Positions 44,011-53,230 of a stretch of DNA of 64,000 bases are shown piece by piece. How positions within the stretch are numbered: position 1 is the stretch's first letter; every line of letters starts with the position of its first letter. The translations under genes and the position numbers were made by a program. The notes under the pieces are model-generated. The model was not told where the DNA came from and did no database searches. It saw only the letters and a list, made by a program, of their open reading frames with translations. The stretch lies in NCBI GenBank assembly GCA_020725195.1, contig DYFL01000002.1:1-64000 (forward strand). Direction: 5' to 3'. Source of the stretch: Hydrogenophilus sp. Its GTDB lineage: Bacteria; Pseudomonadota; Gammaproteobacteria; Burkholderiales; Thiobacillaceae.

Positions 44011-45324
44011 TCAGCCCTCCCCCCCGACGCGGTAGCGCTGCAGCTTGTAGCGCAGGGTGCGTTCGCTCATGCCCAGCGCCTCGGCCGTGCGCTTGCGCGA
44101 GCCGCCGCAGCGCTCCAGGGTCTGCAGGATCATCTCCCGCTCCAAGTCCTTGATGGCCCTGGTGGCCGCCGGCTGCGCGCCATCCCGGTGGATCCCGCGG
44201 GGCAGCATCAGGTGCTCGGGGCCGATCACCGCGCCCGGCGCCAGGATCATCGCCCGTTGCACCACGTTGCCGAGCTCGCGGATGTTACCGGGCCAGTCAT
44301 ACCCCGTCAATTCGGCCAGGGCCGCCGCGCTGAGGCTCAGGCCGCGGCGCCCGACGGTGTCCGCGTAGCGCTCCAGGAAGTGCCGCGCCAGCGGCCCGAT
44401 ATCCCCGGGGCGCCGCCGCAGCGGCGGGACCTCCAGGGGAAAGACGTTGAGCCGGTAATAGAGGTCCTCGCGGAACCGGCCCTGGCGGACGCACTCGTCC
44501 AGGTCCCGGTTGCTGGCCGCGACGACGCGCACGTCGAGCGCGACGGGCGCCCGGCCGCCGACCCGCTCCGCCTCCCTCTCCTGCAGTACGCGCAGGAGCT
44601 TGGCCTGGAGATGCACCGGCAGCTCGGTGACCTCGTCGAGCAGGATCGTGCCGCCCTGGGCCTGCTCGAACTTGCCCGCCTGGCTGGCCGCGGCCCCGGT
44701 GAAGGCCCCCTTCTCGTAGCCGAACAGGGTGGCCTCCAGCAGGTTTTCCGGGATGGCCGCGCAGTTGACCGCGACGAAGGGCCCCTTCGCCCGCCCCGAG
44801 TGGCGGTGCAGATAGCGGGCGTAGACCTCCTTGCCCACGCCGGACTCGCCCGTGAGCAGGACCGTGGCGTCGGTGGCCGCCACCCGCCGCGCCAGCTCCA
44901 GCACGGCCTGGCTGGCCGGGTCCTCCGCGACGAGCAGGCCGCCCTCGCCGCCGTCGGCACGCAGGTTCTTCGCCACCACCGCCAGGAGCCGGTCCGGCTC
45001 GAAGGGCTTGGGCAGGTAGTCCGCCGCGCCGTCGCGCATGGCCTCCACCGCCTTCTCGATCTGGCCGTAGGCCGTCATCAGCACCACGGGCAGGCCGGGA
45101 TGCCTGGCCTTCACGGCCCGGAGCAGGCCATGCCCGTCCATGCCCGGCATCTGCACGTCCGAGAGCAGCAGGCCGCACGGCTCCCGCTCGAGCATGGCGA
45201 GGGCGGACTCCGCGTCGGCCGCGGCCGCCACGCGGTAGCCCGCCAGCTCCAGGCTGTCGGTCAGCGCCTCGCGCAGCGCCGGATCATCCTCCACGACGAG
45301 CAGGCCGGGCTTGCCGCGGTTCAT
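44011..45324 (-). CDS. flrC: Sigma-54-dependent flagellar response regulator (FlrC/FleR-like)
   Basis: A 437-residue NtrC-type activator. The REC domain has D56 (LLSDVQMPG). The AAA+ domain (about 140-370) shows GESGVGKE, the sigma-54 contact GAFTGA and the Walker B GGTILLDEV. The Fis-type HTH is at the C-terminus (RKRTAEALGMSERTLRYKLQRY). It overlaps the sensor kinase by 4 bp and lies directly upstream of fliE, as in the flrBC-fliE order of polar-flagellate gammaproteobacteria and betaproteobacteria. It should activate middle flagellar genes. Confidence 0.88.
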   Translation of the reverse strand: MNRGKPGLLVVEDDPALREALTDSLELAGYRVAAAADAESALAMLEREPCGLLLSDVQMPGMDGHGLLRAVKARHPGLPVVLMTAYGQIEKAVEAMRDGAADYLPKPFEPDRLLAVVAKNLRADGGEGGLLVAEDPASQAVLELARRVAATDATVLLTGESGVGKEVYARYLHRHSGRAKGPFVAVNCAAIPENLLEATLFGYEKGAFTGAAASQAGKFEQAQGGTILLDEVTELPVHLQAKLLRVLQEREAERVGGRAPVALDVRVVAASNRDLDECVRQGRFREDLYYRLNVFPLEVPPLRRRPGDIGPLARHFLERYADTVGRRGLSLSAAALAELTGYDWPGNIRELGNVVQRAMILAPGAVIGPEHLMLPRGIHRDGAQPAATRAIKDLEREMILQTLERCGGSRKRTAEALGMSERTLRYKLQRYRVGGEG

Positions 45325-46163
45325 CCCTCCCCGGCCTCCCCGTGGAGCGGCAGATAGAAGGTGAAGGCGCTGCCTCGGCCCGGGGCCGAATCGATCTCCA
45401 CCCAGCCGCCGTGGGCGTCCGCCGTCTGCTTGACGATCGCCAGCCCCAGGCCGTTGCCCTCGGCCCGGGTGGTGAAGAAGGGCTCGAAGAGTCGGGCCTG
45501 GGCATCCGCGCCGATGCCGGGGCCCTGGTCCTGCACCCGGAAGGCCGCGAAGGGGCTGCCGCCGGCGGCGACCTCGAAGCCCACCTCCGAGCCCGGCGGG
45601 CTCATCTGCAGGGCGTTTTCCAGCAGGTTGAGCAGGGCCCCCATGATGGCCTGGCGGTCCGCCCAGAGCTCGACGTCCTCCGCCGGCGCCGCCACCCGGA
45701 AGCGCACGCCCTGGATGGCCATCTGCGGCTCCATCACCTGCTCGATCTCCTCGACCATCGCCCTGAGGGAGAAGGCCGACGGCCTTTCCTGCTGTCCCTT
45801 CACGAACCGCAGCATGTCCTGGATGAGCCGCTCCAGATAGCGCAGGCGGGAGAGGACCTTTTCGGCGAAGCGCACGCGGTCGGCCTCGGCCAGGTCGGGC
45901 CGGGCGAGATGCCCCGCATACAGGAGGGCGGCGGCCAGGGGGGTGCGCAGCTGATGGGCCAGATTGGCCGCCACCTCGCCCAGGGCGGACAGGCGTTCGC
46001 GCCGGGCGAGCTCGCCGTTGGCCGCCGCCAGCTCGACCGACAGCCGCGCCACCTGGCTTTGCAGCTCCAGATAGGCATCGGAAAGCCGTGCAGAGGTCTC
46101 GCTGAACAGGGCGAAGGCCTCCTTGAGGTCCTCCGCCGGCATCTCTTCGGGTGGGCGGCGCAT
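45321..46163 (-). CDS. flrB: Flagellar sensor histidine kinase (FlrB/FleS-like)
   Basis: A 280-residue soluble kinase: an N-terminal coiled coil (about 10-55), the H-box with H70 (AANLAHQLRTPLAAALL), N-box (LLNLLENALQMSPPG), and G-boxes (VQDQGPGI, GNGLGLAIVK). It has no membrane helices, in agreement with FlrB. It is coupled to flrC by a 4-bp overlap. The 70 bp upstream are G/C-rich with no recognisable promoter. Confidence 0.85.
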   Translation of the reverse strand: MRRPPEEMPAEDLKEAFALFSETSARLSDAYLELQSQVARLSVELAAANGELARRERLSALGEVAANLAHQLRTPLAAALLYAGHLARPDLAEADRVRFAEKVLSRLRYLERLIQDMLRFVKGQQERPSAFSLRAMVEEIEQVMEPQMAIQGVRFRVAAPAEDVELWADRQAIMGALLNLLENALQMSPPGSEVGFEVAAGGSPFAAFRVQDQGPGIGADAQARLFEPFFTTRAEGNGLGLAIVKQTADAHGGWVEIDSAPGRGSAFTFYLPLHGEAGEG

Positions 46164-46235
46164 TCGACAGGTCGGGACGAGAATGCCGCATGATAGCAGA
46201 GCCGGCAGGGGGCACCCGGGGCGCCGGGCGGCCCC

Positions 46236-46262
46236 TAAAGTTCACTGCCGCTGGGCCGATAG
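46236..46262 (+). promoter_or_regulatory. Sigma-28 (FliA) promoter of the chemotaxis operon
   Basis: TAAAGTTC, 11 bp, GCCGATAG: 7/8 and 7/8 matches to TAAAGTTT-N11-GCCGATAA with exact spacing. It stands about 60 bp upstream of the chemoreceptor ATG and can drive the chemoreceptor-cheVVYZA series. Confidence 0.92.
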
Positions 46263-46322
46263 TACCCTTGATCGCCGTGAGACCCTTGGTACAGTCTCGC
46301 ATCGTTTTCGACTTCGCCACAG

Positions 46323-47978
46323 ATGCCGCCTATGAAATGCTTTAAATTCCTGAACAACTTCAGCATCGGGGGACGTCTGCTCGGGCTGACCCTGTTCCTG
46401 TCGGCCGCCCTGGTGGCGACGGGCCTGAGCGGCATCTGGGGCATCCGCCAGGCCACCGACGCGCTTTCCAGGATTTACGACGTCAACGTGAGCGCGGTGA
46501 ACCAGCTGCAGCAGGTGCGCTACCTGCAGATGCAGATCCGCAACCTGGTCCTCGAGGCGCGCCTGGCCGAGGACGCCTTCACCGCCCAGGAGCGCTTCGA
46601 CACCATCGACAAGCATGTCCGGGTGGTCAACGAGACCCTCAACACCTTCACCCAGCGCGCCCTGAACGCCGAGGAGACGGCCCTTTACGAGCGCTACGCC
46701 GTCGCCCGCAAGAAGTTCGGCGAAGACGGCCTGATGCACATCCGCGACCTCTTCAATGCCGAACGCTGGGCCGAGGCCGACCGGCACTATCGGGCCGTCA
46801 TGGACCCCGCCTATGTCCAGGTCTCCGACACCACCGACGCCCTGATCAGCCACTTCATCCAGTCCGCCGAGCGTTCCCGCGCCCAGATCGACCGGCTCTC
46901 CGGGGTGCTGCAGACCTCCGCCCTGGCCATCATGGGCATCGGCCTGGCCCTGTCGGTGGTGCTCAGCCTGCTGATCCGCCGCGGCATCGTGGGCTGCGCC
47001 GGCGGCCTGGAGCAGGCGGCGGGGCGCCTGGCCAAGGGCGACCTCACGAGCCTGGCCAACGCGGAGGGCCGGGACGAACTGGCCCGCGTCGCCACGGCCT
47101 TCAACCGCATGACCCGGGAGTTTTCCGGCCTGATCGGGCAGATCCGCCAGTCGGCGGAGGAGGTGAGCCGCTCCGCCGCCCTGACCGCCGACAACAGCGC
47201 CGCGGTGCTCAGCGTCTCCGGCCGCCAGGAGTCCCTGGCCGACGCCACGGTCCAGGCCGCGCAGGAGCTGACCGCCACGGTCGCGCAGGTCGGCGAGAAC
47301 ATCGCCACCATGGTCGCCGCCGCCGACCAGGCCAGCCAGCTCGCCCGCCAGGGCGAGGGGGTGGTCGGCCAGGCCGCCGAGGGCATCCAGGCCATTTCCG
47401 GCACCGTTTCCCGATCCGCCGAACTCGTCTCCGCCCTCGGCCGGCACTCGGACGAGATCGGCCGCATCGTCAACGTCATCCGCGACATCGCCGACCAGAC
47501 CAACCTCTTGGCGCTCAACGCCGCCATCGAGGCGGCGCGTGCCGGCGAGCAGGGACGCGGGTTCGCGGTGGTGGCCGACGAGGTGAGGAAGCTGGCCGAG
47601 CGCACCAGCAAGGCGACCGGGGAGATCTCCGCCACCATCCAGACCATCCAGGAGGAGACCGGCAAGGCCGTCACGGCCATGGCGCAGGGCAGCCAGGAGG
47701 TGCATCACGGCGTGGACATGGCCATGCAGGCCGGGCGCGCCATCGCCGAGATCAACGCCGCGGTATCTCATGTATCATCGCTGATCCATGACATCGACCA
47801 CATCCGCAAAGGCCAGGACACCGCCAGCCAGGCGATCGCCGCGCGGATGGACGAGATCCTCTCCATGGCCCGGCAGAACCGCTCTGCGGCGGAGAATTCC
47901 GCGCAGGCGGCCCAAGGCCTGACCGGGCTTGCGCAGCGCCTCAGGGACACCGTCAGCCGCTTCACCTTAGCCAACTAG
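46323..47978 (+). CDS. Methyl-accepting chemotaxis protein with four-helix-bundle sensor
   Basis: A 551-residue receptor. Membrane helices lie at about 17-38 and 198-220, with a periplasmic helical-bundle (4HB_MCP-type) domain between them. A HAMP domain (about 222-275) and the signalling tip [39 protein letters not shown] follow. The start at 46323 or ATG at 46332 (MKCFKFLNN) are both possible. First gene after the sigma-28 promoter; cheV follows after 24 bp. Confidence 0.93.
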   Translation: MPPMKCFKFLNNFSIGGRLLGLTLFLSAALVATGLSGIWGIRQATDALSRIYDVNVSAVNQLQQVRYLQMQIRNLVLEARLAEDAFTAQERFDTIDKHVRVVNETLNTFTQRALNAEETALYERYAVARKKFGEDGLMHIRDLFNAERWAEADRHYRAVMDPAYVQVSDTTDALISHFIQSAERSRAQIDRLSGVLQTSALAIMGIGLALSVVLSLLIRRGIVGCAGGLEQAAGRLAKGDLTSLANAEGRDELARVATAFNRMTREFSGLIGQIRQSAEEVSRSAALTADNSAAVLSVSGRQESLADATVQAAQELTATVAQVGENIATMVAAADQASQLARQGEGVVGQAAEGIQAISGTVSRSAELVSALGRHSDEIGRIVNVIRDIADQTNLLALNAAIEAARAGEQGRGFAVVADEVRKLAERTSKATGEISATIQTIQEETGKAVTAMAQGSQEVHHGVDMAMQAGRAIAEINAAVSHVSSLIHDIDHIRKGQDTASQAIAARMDEILSMARQNRSAAENSAQAAQGLTGLAQRLRDTVSRFTLAN

Positions 47979-48002
47979 TTCAGCGATCCAGGACAGCCGC
48001 AC

Positions 48003-48944
48003 ATGTCAGACCTGCTCAGACGCATCGACGCCCGCACCAAGCTGGCCGGGGCCAACAAGTTGGAGATCCTGCTCTTCACCCTGGGCACGGACCAGTCCTC
48101 GGGCCGCAAGGAGACCTTCGGCATCAACGTCTTCAAGGTGCGCGAGGTCATGCGCATCCCCGAGATCACCCGCGCGCCCGACATGCCCGCCGCGGTGGAG
48201 GGCATGGTCAGCCTGCGCGGCGCCCTGGTGCCCGTGGTCGACCTCGCCAAGTACATCGGCATCGCGACCGGCACGCCGCCGGCGATCATGATCGTCACCG
48301 AGTACAACGGCCAGACCCAGGGCTTCCTGGTGGGCGAGGTGGACACCATCCTGCGCCTCGACTGGTCGGAGATGAAGGTGCCGCCCGCCATGCTCACCGC
48401 CCAACTCGGCGGCCTGGTGACCGCCGTGACCGAGCTCAAGGACAGGCGCCTGGTCATGATGCTGGACGTGGAGAAGATCCTCTCGGACACCACGCACTGC
48501 GACGACAGCCACCTCTTCGCGAGCCTGCAGCCGCTGGGCAAGCCCGACCGCACCGTGTTCTACGCCGACGACTCCTCGGTGGCCAGAAAACAGATCGAGC
48601 GCACCCTGGAGGCCCTGGACGTGCGCGGCATCGGCGCCCTCAACGGCAAACAGGCCTGGGACGAGCTGCTGAAGATCGCGGCCCAGGCCGAGATGGCCGA
48701 CCGCCCGGTCACCGATTACGTGCAGCTCGTGCTCACCGATGTGGAGATGCCCGAGATGGACGGCTACGTGCTCACCAAGAACATCAAGACGGACCCGCGC
48801 TTCAAGGGCATCCCCGTGCTGATGCACTCCTCCCTGTCCTCCGAGGCCAACCGCCAGCTCGGCATCTCGGTCGGGGTCGACGAGTACGTGCCCAAGTTCG
48901 AACCGCACCGCCTCGCCGAAGTGCTCTCAAGGCTGCTGAAATAA
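48003..48944 (+). CDS. cheV: Chemotaxis coupling/receiver protein CheV (first copy)
   Basis: A 313-residue protein. The CheW-like domain (about 10-165; FGINVFKVREVM, GMVSLRGALVPVVDL) couples receptors to CheA. The REC domain (about 185-310) has YADDSS, the phospho-Asp in LTDVEMPEMDGY and the Lys in YVPKF. CheV can act as a phosphate sink or adaptation switch. It is 45-50% similar by eye to the next gene, with which it forms a tandem pair 12 bp apart. Confidence 0.93.
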   Translation: MSDLLRRIDARTKLAGANKLEILLFTLGTDQSSGRKETFGINVFKVREVMRIPEITRAPDMPAAVEGMVSLRGALVPVVDLAKYIGIATGTPPAIMIVTEYNGQTQGFLVGEVDTILRLDWSEMKVPPAMLTAQLGGLVTAVTELKDRRLVMMLDVEKILSDTTHCDDSHLFASLQPLGKPDRTVFYADDSSVARKQIERTLEALDVRGIGALNGKQAWDELLKIAAQAEMADRPVTDYVQLVLTDVEMPEMDGYVLTKNIKTDPRFKGIPVLMHSSLSSEANRQLGISVGVDEYVPKFEPHRLAEVLSRLLK

Positions 48945-48956
48945 GGGAACGAGCCC

Positions 48957-49895
48957 ATGAACGAGATGGAACAGGCCCGACTGATCGATTCCGTGGACGG
49001 CCGCACCAAGCTGGCCGGCTCCAACAAGATGGAGCTGCTGCTGTTCAGCATGGGCACGGAGGAGCTCTTCGGCATCAACGTGTTCAAGGTGCGGGAGGTC
49101 TCGCCCACCCCCCCTATCACCCTGACCCCGAACATGCCCTACGGCGTGGAAGGCGTGATCAGCCTGCGCGGCAGCATCATCCCGGTGATCTCGCTGGTGA
49201 AGTTCATCAAGGTGGAGAACGCCCCCGCCGGCCTGGGCGCGAACATGATCGTGACGGAGTTCTCCCGCCACACCCAGGCCTTCCTGGTCCAGGACGTCGA
49301 CCGCATCATGCGCATCGACTGGGACCGGATCAAGCCGCCCGAGAACATGGTCGCCGGCCAGGACGGCCTCATCACCGCCATCACCGAGCTGGAGGACGGG
49401 CGTCTGGTCTCCATCCTCGACGTCGAGCGCATCCTCGCCGAGGTGCTGGGCGAGAAACCGCTGCCGCCGCTGCCCAGGATCGACTCCGAGCAGGAGGCCA
49501 CCGTCTTCTTCGCCGACGACTCCACCGTGGCCCGCAAGGAGATCCTGATGGTCCTGGACAAGCTGGGCGCCAAGCACATCCAGGCCAACGACGGCCTGGA
49601 GGCCTGGGACAAGCTGCAGGGCATGGCCAACCGGGCCGCAGCCGAGGGCATCGCCCTGCGCAAGCAGATCCAGCTCATCCTAGTCGACGCGGAGATGCCC
49701 GAGATGGACGGCTACGTCCTGACCAGGAACATCAAGTCCGACAGCCGCTTCGCGGGCATCCCGGTGATCATGCACTCCTCGCTTTCCTCGCAGGCCAACC
49801 GCACCATGGGGCAGCGCGTCGGCGTGGATGCCTACGTCGCCAAGTTCGACCCGGCCGTGCTGGCGGAAACCCTCATGGCATTCATCAAACGCTAG
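48957..49895 (+). CDS. cheV: Chemotaxis coupling/receiver protein CheV (second copy)
   Basis: A 312-residue paralogue of the preceding gene with the same CheW (about 10-165; GMGTEELFGINVFKVREVS, GVEGVISLRGSIIPV) and REC (about 180-310; FADDST, LVDAEMPEMDGYV, YVAKF) domains. Tandem duplication is clear, but the divergence suggests different receptor sets or phosphorylation rates. cheY starts 36 bp further on. Confidence 0.93.
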   Translation: MNEMEQARLIDSVDGRTKLAGSNKMELLLFSMGTEELFGINVFKVREVSPTPPITLTPNMPYGVEGVISLRGSIIPVISLVKFIKVENAPAGLGANMIVTEFSRHTQAFLVQDVDRIMRIDWDRIKPPENMVAGQDGLITAITELEDGRLVSILDVERILAEVLGEKPLPPLPRIDSEQEATVFFADDSTVARKEILMVLDKLGAKHIQANDGLEAWDKLQGMANRAAAEGIALRKQIQLILVDAEMPEMDGYVLTRNIKSDSRFAGIPVIMHSSLSSQANRTMGQRVGVDAYVAKFDPAVLAETLMAFIKR

Positions 49896-49931
49896 GTAAA
49901 ATGCCGGGATGCACCCATCGAGAGGAATTCC

Positions 49932-50324
49932 ATGGCCGACAAGAATCTGAAATTTCTGGTGGTGGACGACTTCTCCACCATGCGCCGCATCGTGCGCAAC
50001 CTGCTCAAGGAGCTCGGCTTCACCAACGTGGACGAGGCCGAGGACGGGGTCGCGGCGCTGCAGAAGCTCAAGGCGGCCGGCAACTTCCAGTTCGTGATCA
50101 CCGACTGGAACATGCCCAACATGACCGGCATCGACCTGCTCAAGGCCATCCGCGCCGATGCGGCCCTCAAGCACCTGCCCGTGCTCATGATCACGGCCGA
50201 GGCCAAGAAGGAGAACATCATCGAGGCGGCCCAGAGCGGCGCCTCCGGCTACATCGTCAAGCCGTTCACCGCGGCGGTCCTGGACGAGAAGCTGAACAAG
50301 ATCTTCGAAAAATTCGGCATGTGA
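49932..50324 (+). CDS. cheY: Chemotaxis response regulator CheY
   Basis: A 130-residue single-domain receiver. D12/D13 bind metal, D58 (ITDWNMPNM) accepts phosphate, and MITAEA and VKPF complete the active site. It reverses or slows the flagellar motor through FliM. It has AGAGGAA upstream of the ATG. It lies ahead of cheZ, the standard cheYZA order. Confidence 0.96.
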   Translation: MADKNLKFLVVDDFSTMRRIVRNLLKELGFTNVDEAEDGVAALQKLKAAGNFQFVITDWNMPNMTGIDLLKAIRADAALKHLPVLMITAEAKKENIIEAAQSGASGYIVKPFTAAVLDEKLNKIFEKFGM

Positions 50325-50396
50325 AGCCGCAGGCCCGACCCCGATACGCCGCGGCCGCGCTTGGCCGCCGCACCGACAGATTGCTTGGAGACGCGC

Positions 50397-51242
50397 ATGA
50401 GCAGCGATTCCCCTGAACTGGAAGCCCTGTTCGACAGCCTGGCCCAGCCGGCTGCGAAGGTGCCCCCCGCAGCCGAAGACCAGGGCGGCGACACCCCCGA
50501 GCTCGAGGCCCTGTTCGACAGCATCGCCGGCGAGACCGTCCAGGCGCCGGCGCAGGAGCCCCCCGCGGTGGAAAGCCTGCTCGACAGCATCGCCGCCGCC
50601 ATCACCCGGGAAGGCGCCCCGGCCGACGAGGGGGCCTGTTCCGAGCATGTGTTCTCGCAGCTCGGCCAGATGACCCGCAGCCTGCACAACCTGCTGCGCG
50701 AGCTGGGCTACGACAAGACCATCGAGAAGGTCGCCTCGGAAATCCCGGACAACCGCGACCGCCTCAACTACATCGCCAGCATGACCGCCCAGGCGGCCGA
50801 GCGCACGCTCAACGCCGCCGAGGCCGCGCAACCCATCCAGGACGGCCTGGGCAGCGCGGCCAGGGACCTGGCCGGCAAATGGGACCGCCTGTTCAGCAGA
50901 CAGCTGGGGGTCGACGAATTCAAGGCCCTGGTCAAGGATACCCGCAGCTACCTGCACGACGTGCCCGGCAAGGCCGACGCCACGAATGCCAAGCTGATGG
51001 AAATCATCATGGCCCAGGACTTCCAGGACCTCACCGGCCAGGTCATCAGGAAGATCCTGGACGCCGCGCAGGCCCTGGAGAACCAGCTCGTCAGCCTGCT
51101 GGTCGAGGCCACCCCGGTGGACAAACGCAGCGCCGTCCGCCCCGGGCTGCTGGAAGGCCCCATCATCAGCGCCGAAGGCCGTACCGACGTGGCGACCAGC
51201 CAAGCCCAGGTCGACGAGCTGCTGGAAAGCCTCGGCTTTTAG
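50397..51242 (+). CDS. cheZ: CheY-phosphate phosphatase CheZ with repeated N-terminal peptide
   Basis: A 281-residue phosphatase. I use the ATG at 50397 (TTGGAG upstream). The core four-helix bundle has DRLNYIASMTAQAAERTLNA and the catalytic DFQDLTGQVIRKIL (Asp and Gln as in E. coli). The extreme C-terminus, QAQVDELLESLGF, is the known CheY-binding peptide. The unusual N-terminal 70 residues contain three related peptides, PELEALFDSLAQ (6-17), PELEALFDSIAG (34-45) and PAVESLLDSIAA (56-67), that resemble this C-terminal peptide. Confidence 0.9.
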   Translation: MSSDSPELEALFDSLAQPAAKVPPAAEDQGGDTPELEALFDSIAGETVQAPAQEPPAVESLLDSIAAAITREGAPADEGACSEHVFSQLGQMTRSLHNLLRELGYDKTIEKVASEIPDNRDRLNYIASMTAQAAERTLNAAEAAQPIQDGLGSAARDLAGKWDRLFSRQLGVDEFKALVKDTRSYLHDVPGKADATNAKLMEIIMAQDFQDLTGQVIRKILDAAQALENQLVSLLVEATPVDKRSAVRPGLLEGPIISAEGRTDVATSQAQVDELLESLGF

Positions 51243-51261
51243 CCGAGGCTTCAGTGAAGGC

Positions 51262-51285
51262 TAATGCCGCACATGTGCGGCGTTA
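51262..51285. other. Palindrome in the cheZ-cheA gap
   Basis: TAATGCCGCACA-TGTGCGGCGTTA is a 24-nt dyad with one mismatch, followed by a weaker dyad (AGTCTGGGCT / AGCCTGGACT, about 51299-51323). The 125-bp gap is otherwise empty apart from GAGAGGGA before the cheA ATG. It may modulate read-through to cheA. Confidence 0.55.
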
Positions 51286-51367
51286 TGCCGGAGCCAAAGT
51301 CTGGGCTTCTAGCCTGGACTGCTTGTGAAGAAAGATTTTCCCCAATGCGGGTGAGAGGGATGCGACC

Positions 51368-53230
51368 ATGAGCGACTTCGCCGGTATGGAAGAGCTGCTG
51401 CAGGATTTCCTGATGGAGGCGGGGGAGCTGCTTTCCCAGGTGGACAACAAGCTGGTGGAGCTGGAGAAGCGCCAGGACGACAAGGCGCTGCTCAACGACA
51501 TCTTCCGGGGCTTCCACACCATCAAGGGCGGTGCCGGCTTTCTGAACGTCGACCACCTGGTCGCGCTCTGCCACCGCACCGAGAACCTGTTCGACAAGCT
51601 GCGCAATTCCGAGCTCGCGCTGACCCCGGAGCTGATGGACGTCATCCTGGCCGCCACGGCCACCGTGCGGGACATGTTCACCGAGCTGGCGAGCCAGGTG
51701 CAGCCCCAGCCCGCCGACCCCGCCATCATCGCCAACCTCGAGGCCGCGCTGGCGGGTCAGGCCCTCGAAGCGGCGCCCGCCGCCGCGTCCCGCACCGCAC
51801 CGGCGCCCGCCCCCGCCCCGGCCGCAGAAGGGGCCGACGATCTCAACTGGGCGGCACTGCATGCCGCCCTGACCGGCGCCCCCGCGCCGCGGCCGGCCCC
51901 CCATACAGAGCCCTCCGAGGCGGCGGCCGGGGCGCCGGCGGCCGCCCCCAGGGCCGCGCCGGCCCTCCACGAAGGCGCGGGCGCGCCCCGTGCCGCCGCG
52001 GCCGCCCCGCCCCCGCAGCCGCTGCAGAAGGAGACCACCATCCGCGTCGACACGGTGCGGCTGGACCAGGTGCTCAACCTGTCGGGCGAGATCGGCCTGA
52101 CCAAGAACCGCATCGCCAACCTGAAGTCCCACATCCTGCACGGCCGCACCGACGCGGACACCCTCAAGTCCCTGGACACGGCGGTCAACCAGTTGGACCT
52201 CCTGGTCTCCGACCTGCAGAACGCGGTGATGAAGACCCGGATGCAGCCCATCGGGCGGCTGTTCCAGAAGTATCCCCGTCTCGCCCGCGACCTCGCCCGG
52301 CAGCTCGGCAAGGACGTCGAGCTGGTGCTCTCCGGCGAGGAGACCGAGCTCGACAAGACCATGATCGAGGACCTCAACGACCCGCTGGTGCACCTGGTGC
52401 GCAATGCCGTGGACCACGGCATCGAGTCGGTCGAGGAGCGGCAGGCCGCGAACAAGCCCGAGAAGTCCATCGTGTCGCTGTCGGCCAGCCAGATGGGCGA
52501 CCACATCTACATCGAGATCTCCGACGACGGCAAGGGCATGCGCCCGGACGTCATCCGCCGCAAGGCGGTGGAAAAGGGCATCCTCGACGAGGAGGCCGCC
52601 AACGCCCTGGACGACCGCCAGAGCCTGCACCTGATCTTCATGCCCGGCTTCTCCACCAAGGACCAGATCAGCAACATCTCCGGCCGCGGCGTGGGCATGG
52701 ACGTGGTGAAGACCAACATCGCCAAGCTCAACGGCAAGATCGACGTGGTCTCCGTGCCGGGCCAGGGGAGCACCTTCACCATCTCCCTGCCGCTCACCCT
52801 GGCGATCCTGCCCGTACTGGTCGTCAGCCTCAACGACCAGTCCTTCGCCGTGCCGCTCTCCATGGTGCGCGAGATCATCCCGATGAAGCCCGACGAGGTC
52901 CAGCGCGTCTCCGGCCGCGCCACCATGGTGGTCCGCGACGAGGTGCTGCCGGTGCGTTCGCTGGCCACCCTGCTCGGCTGGGAGGCCAGGAAGAAACCGG
53001 CCTACGGCGTGCTGATGCAGTCCACCAACAGCACCTTCATCCTGGCCGTGGACGGCTTCGTCGGCCGCGACGACGTGGTGATCAAGCCCCTGGAGGACAT
53101 CAAGCCCAAGGGCATCTCGGGGGCCACGCTCTCGGGCGACGGCTCCATCGTGCTGGTGCTGGACATGGAAGAGCTGCTGACCGCCGTGCCCACCGACACC
53201 CCAGGCAGCCTATTCACCCGCACCGCATGA
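51368..53230 (+). CDS. cheA: Chemotaxis histidine kinase CheA, without a P2 domain
   Basis: A 620-residue kinase. P1 (about 1-110) has phospho-acceptor H50 (FHTIKGGAGF). A Pro/Ala-rich linker (about 135-220) replaces the CheY-binding P2 domain. P3 (RVDTVRLDQVLNLSGEIGLTKNRI), the P4 ATPase (HLVRNAVDHGIE, DDGKGM, GRGVGMDVV) and the P5 CheW-like domain follow. It is the fifth protein gene after the sigma-28 promoter counted from cheV, and its stop overlaps the EAL/HDOD gene by 4 bp. Confidence 0.94.
   Translation: MSDFAGMEELLQDFLMEAGELLSQVDNKLVELEKRQDDKALLNDIFRGFHTIKGGAGFLNVDHLVALCHRTENLFDKLRNSELALTPELMDVILAATATVRDMFTELASQVQPQPADPAIIANLEAALAGQALEAAPAAASRTAPAPAPAPAAEGADDLNWAALHAALTGAPAPRPAPHTEPSEAAAGAPAAAPRAAPALHEGAGAPRAAAAAPPPQPLQKETTIRVDTVRLDQVLNLSGEIGLTKNRIANLKSHILHGRTDADTLKSLDTAVNQLDLLVSDLQNAVMKTRMQPIGRLFQKYPRLARDLARQLGKDVELVLSGEETELDKTMIEDLNDPLVHLVRNAVDHGIESVEERQAANKPEKSIVSLSASQMGDHIYIEISDDGKGMRPDVIRRKAVEKGILDEEAANALDDRQSLHLIFMPGFSTKDQISNISGRGVGMDVVKTNIAKLNGKIDVVSVPGQGSTFTISLPLTLAILPVLVVSLNDQSFAVPLSMVREIIPMKPDEVQRVSGRATMVVRDEVLPVRSLATLLGWEARKKPAYGVLMQSTNSTFILAVDGFVGRDDVVIKPLEDIKPKGISGATLSGDGSIVLVLDMEELLTAVPTDTPGSLFTRTA

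Noticed and set aside
50325-50396. Sigma-28-like sequence upstream of cheZ (TGAAGCCG...CCCGATAC)
   Set aside because: Only 4/8 in the -35 half and a 10-bp spacer. Read-through from the promoter at 46236 is simpler.
51288-51320. Sigma-28-like CAAAGTCT upstream of cheA
   Set aside because: No matching -10 (CTGGACTG) at the required distance.
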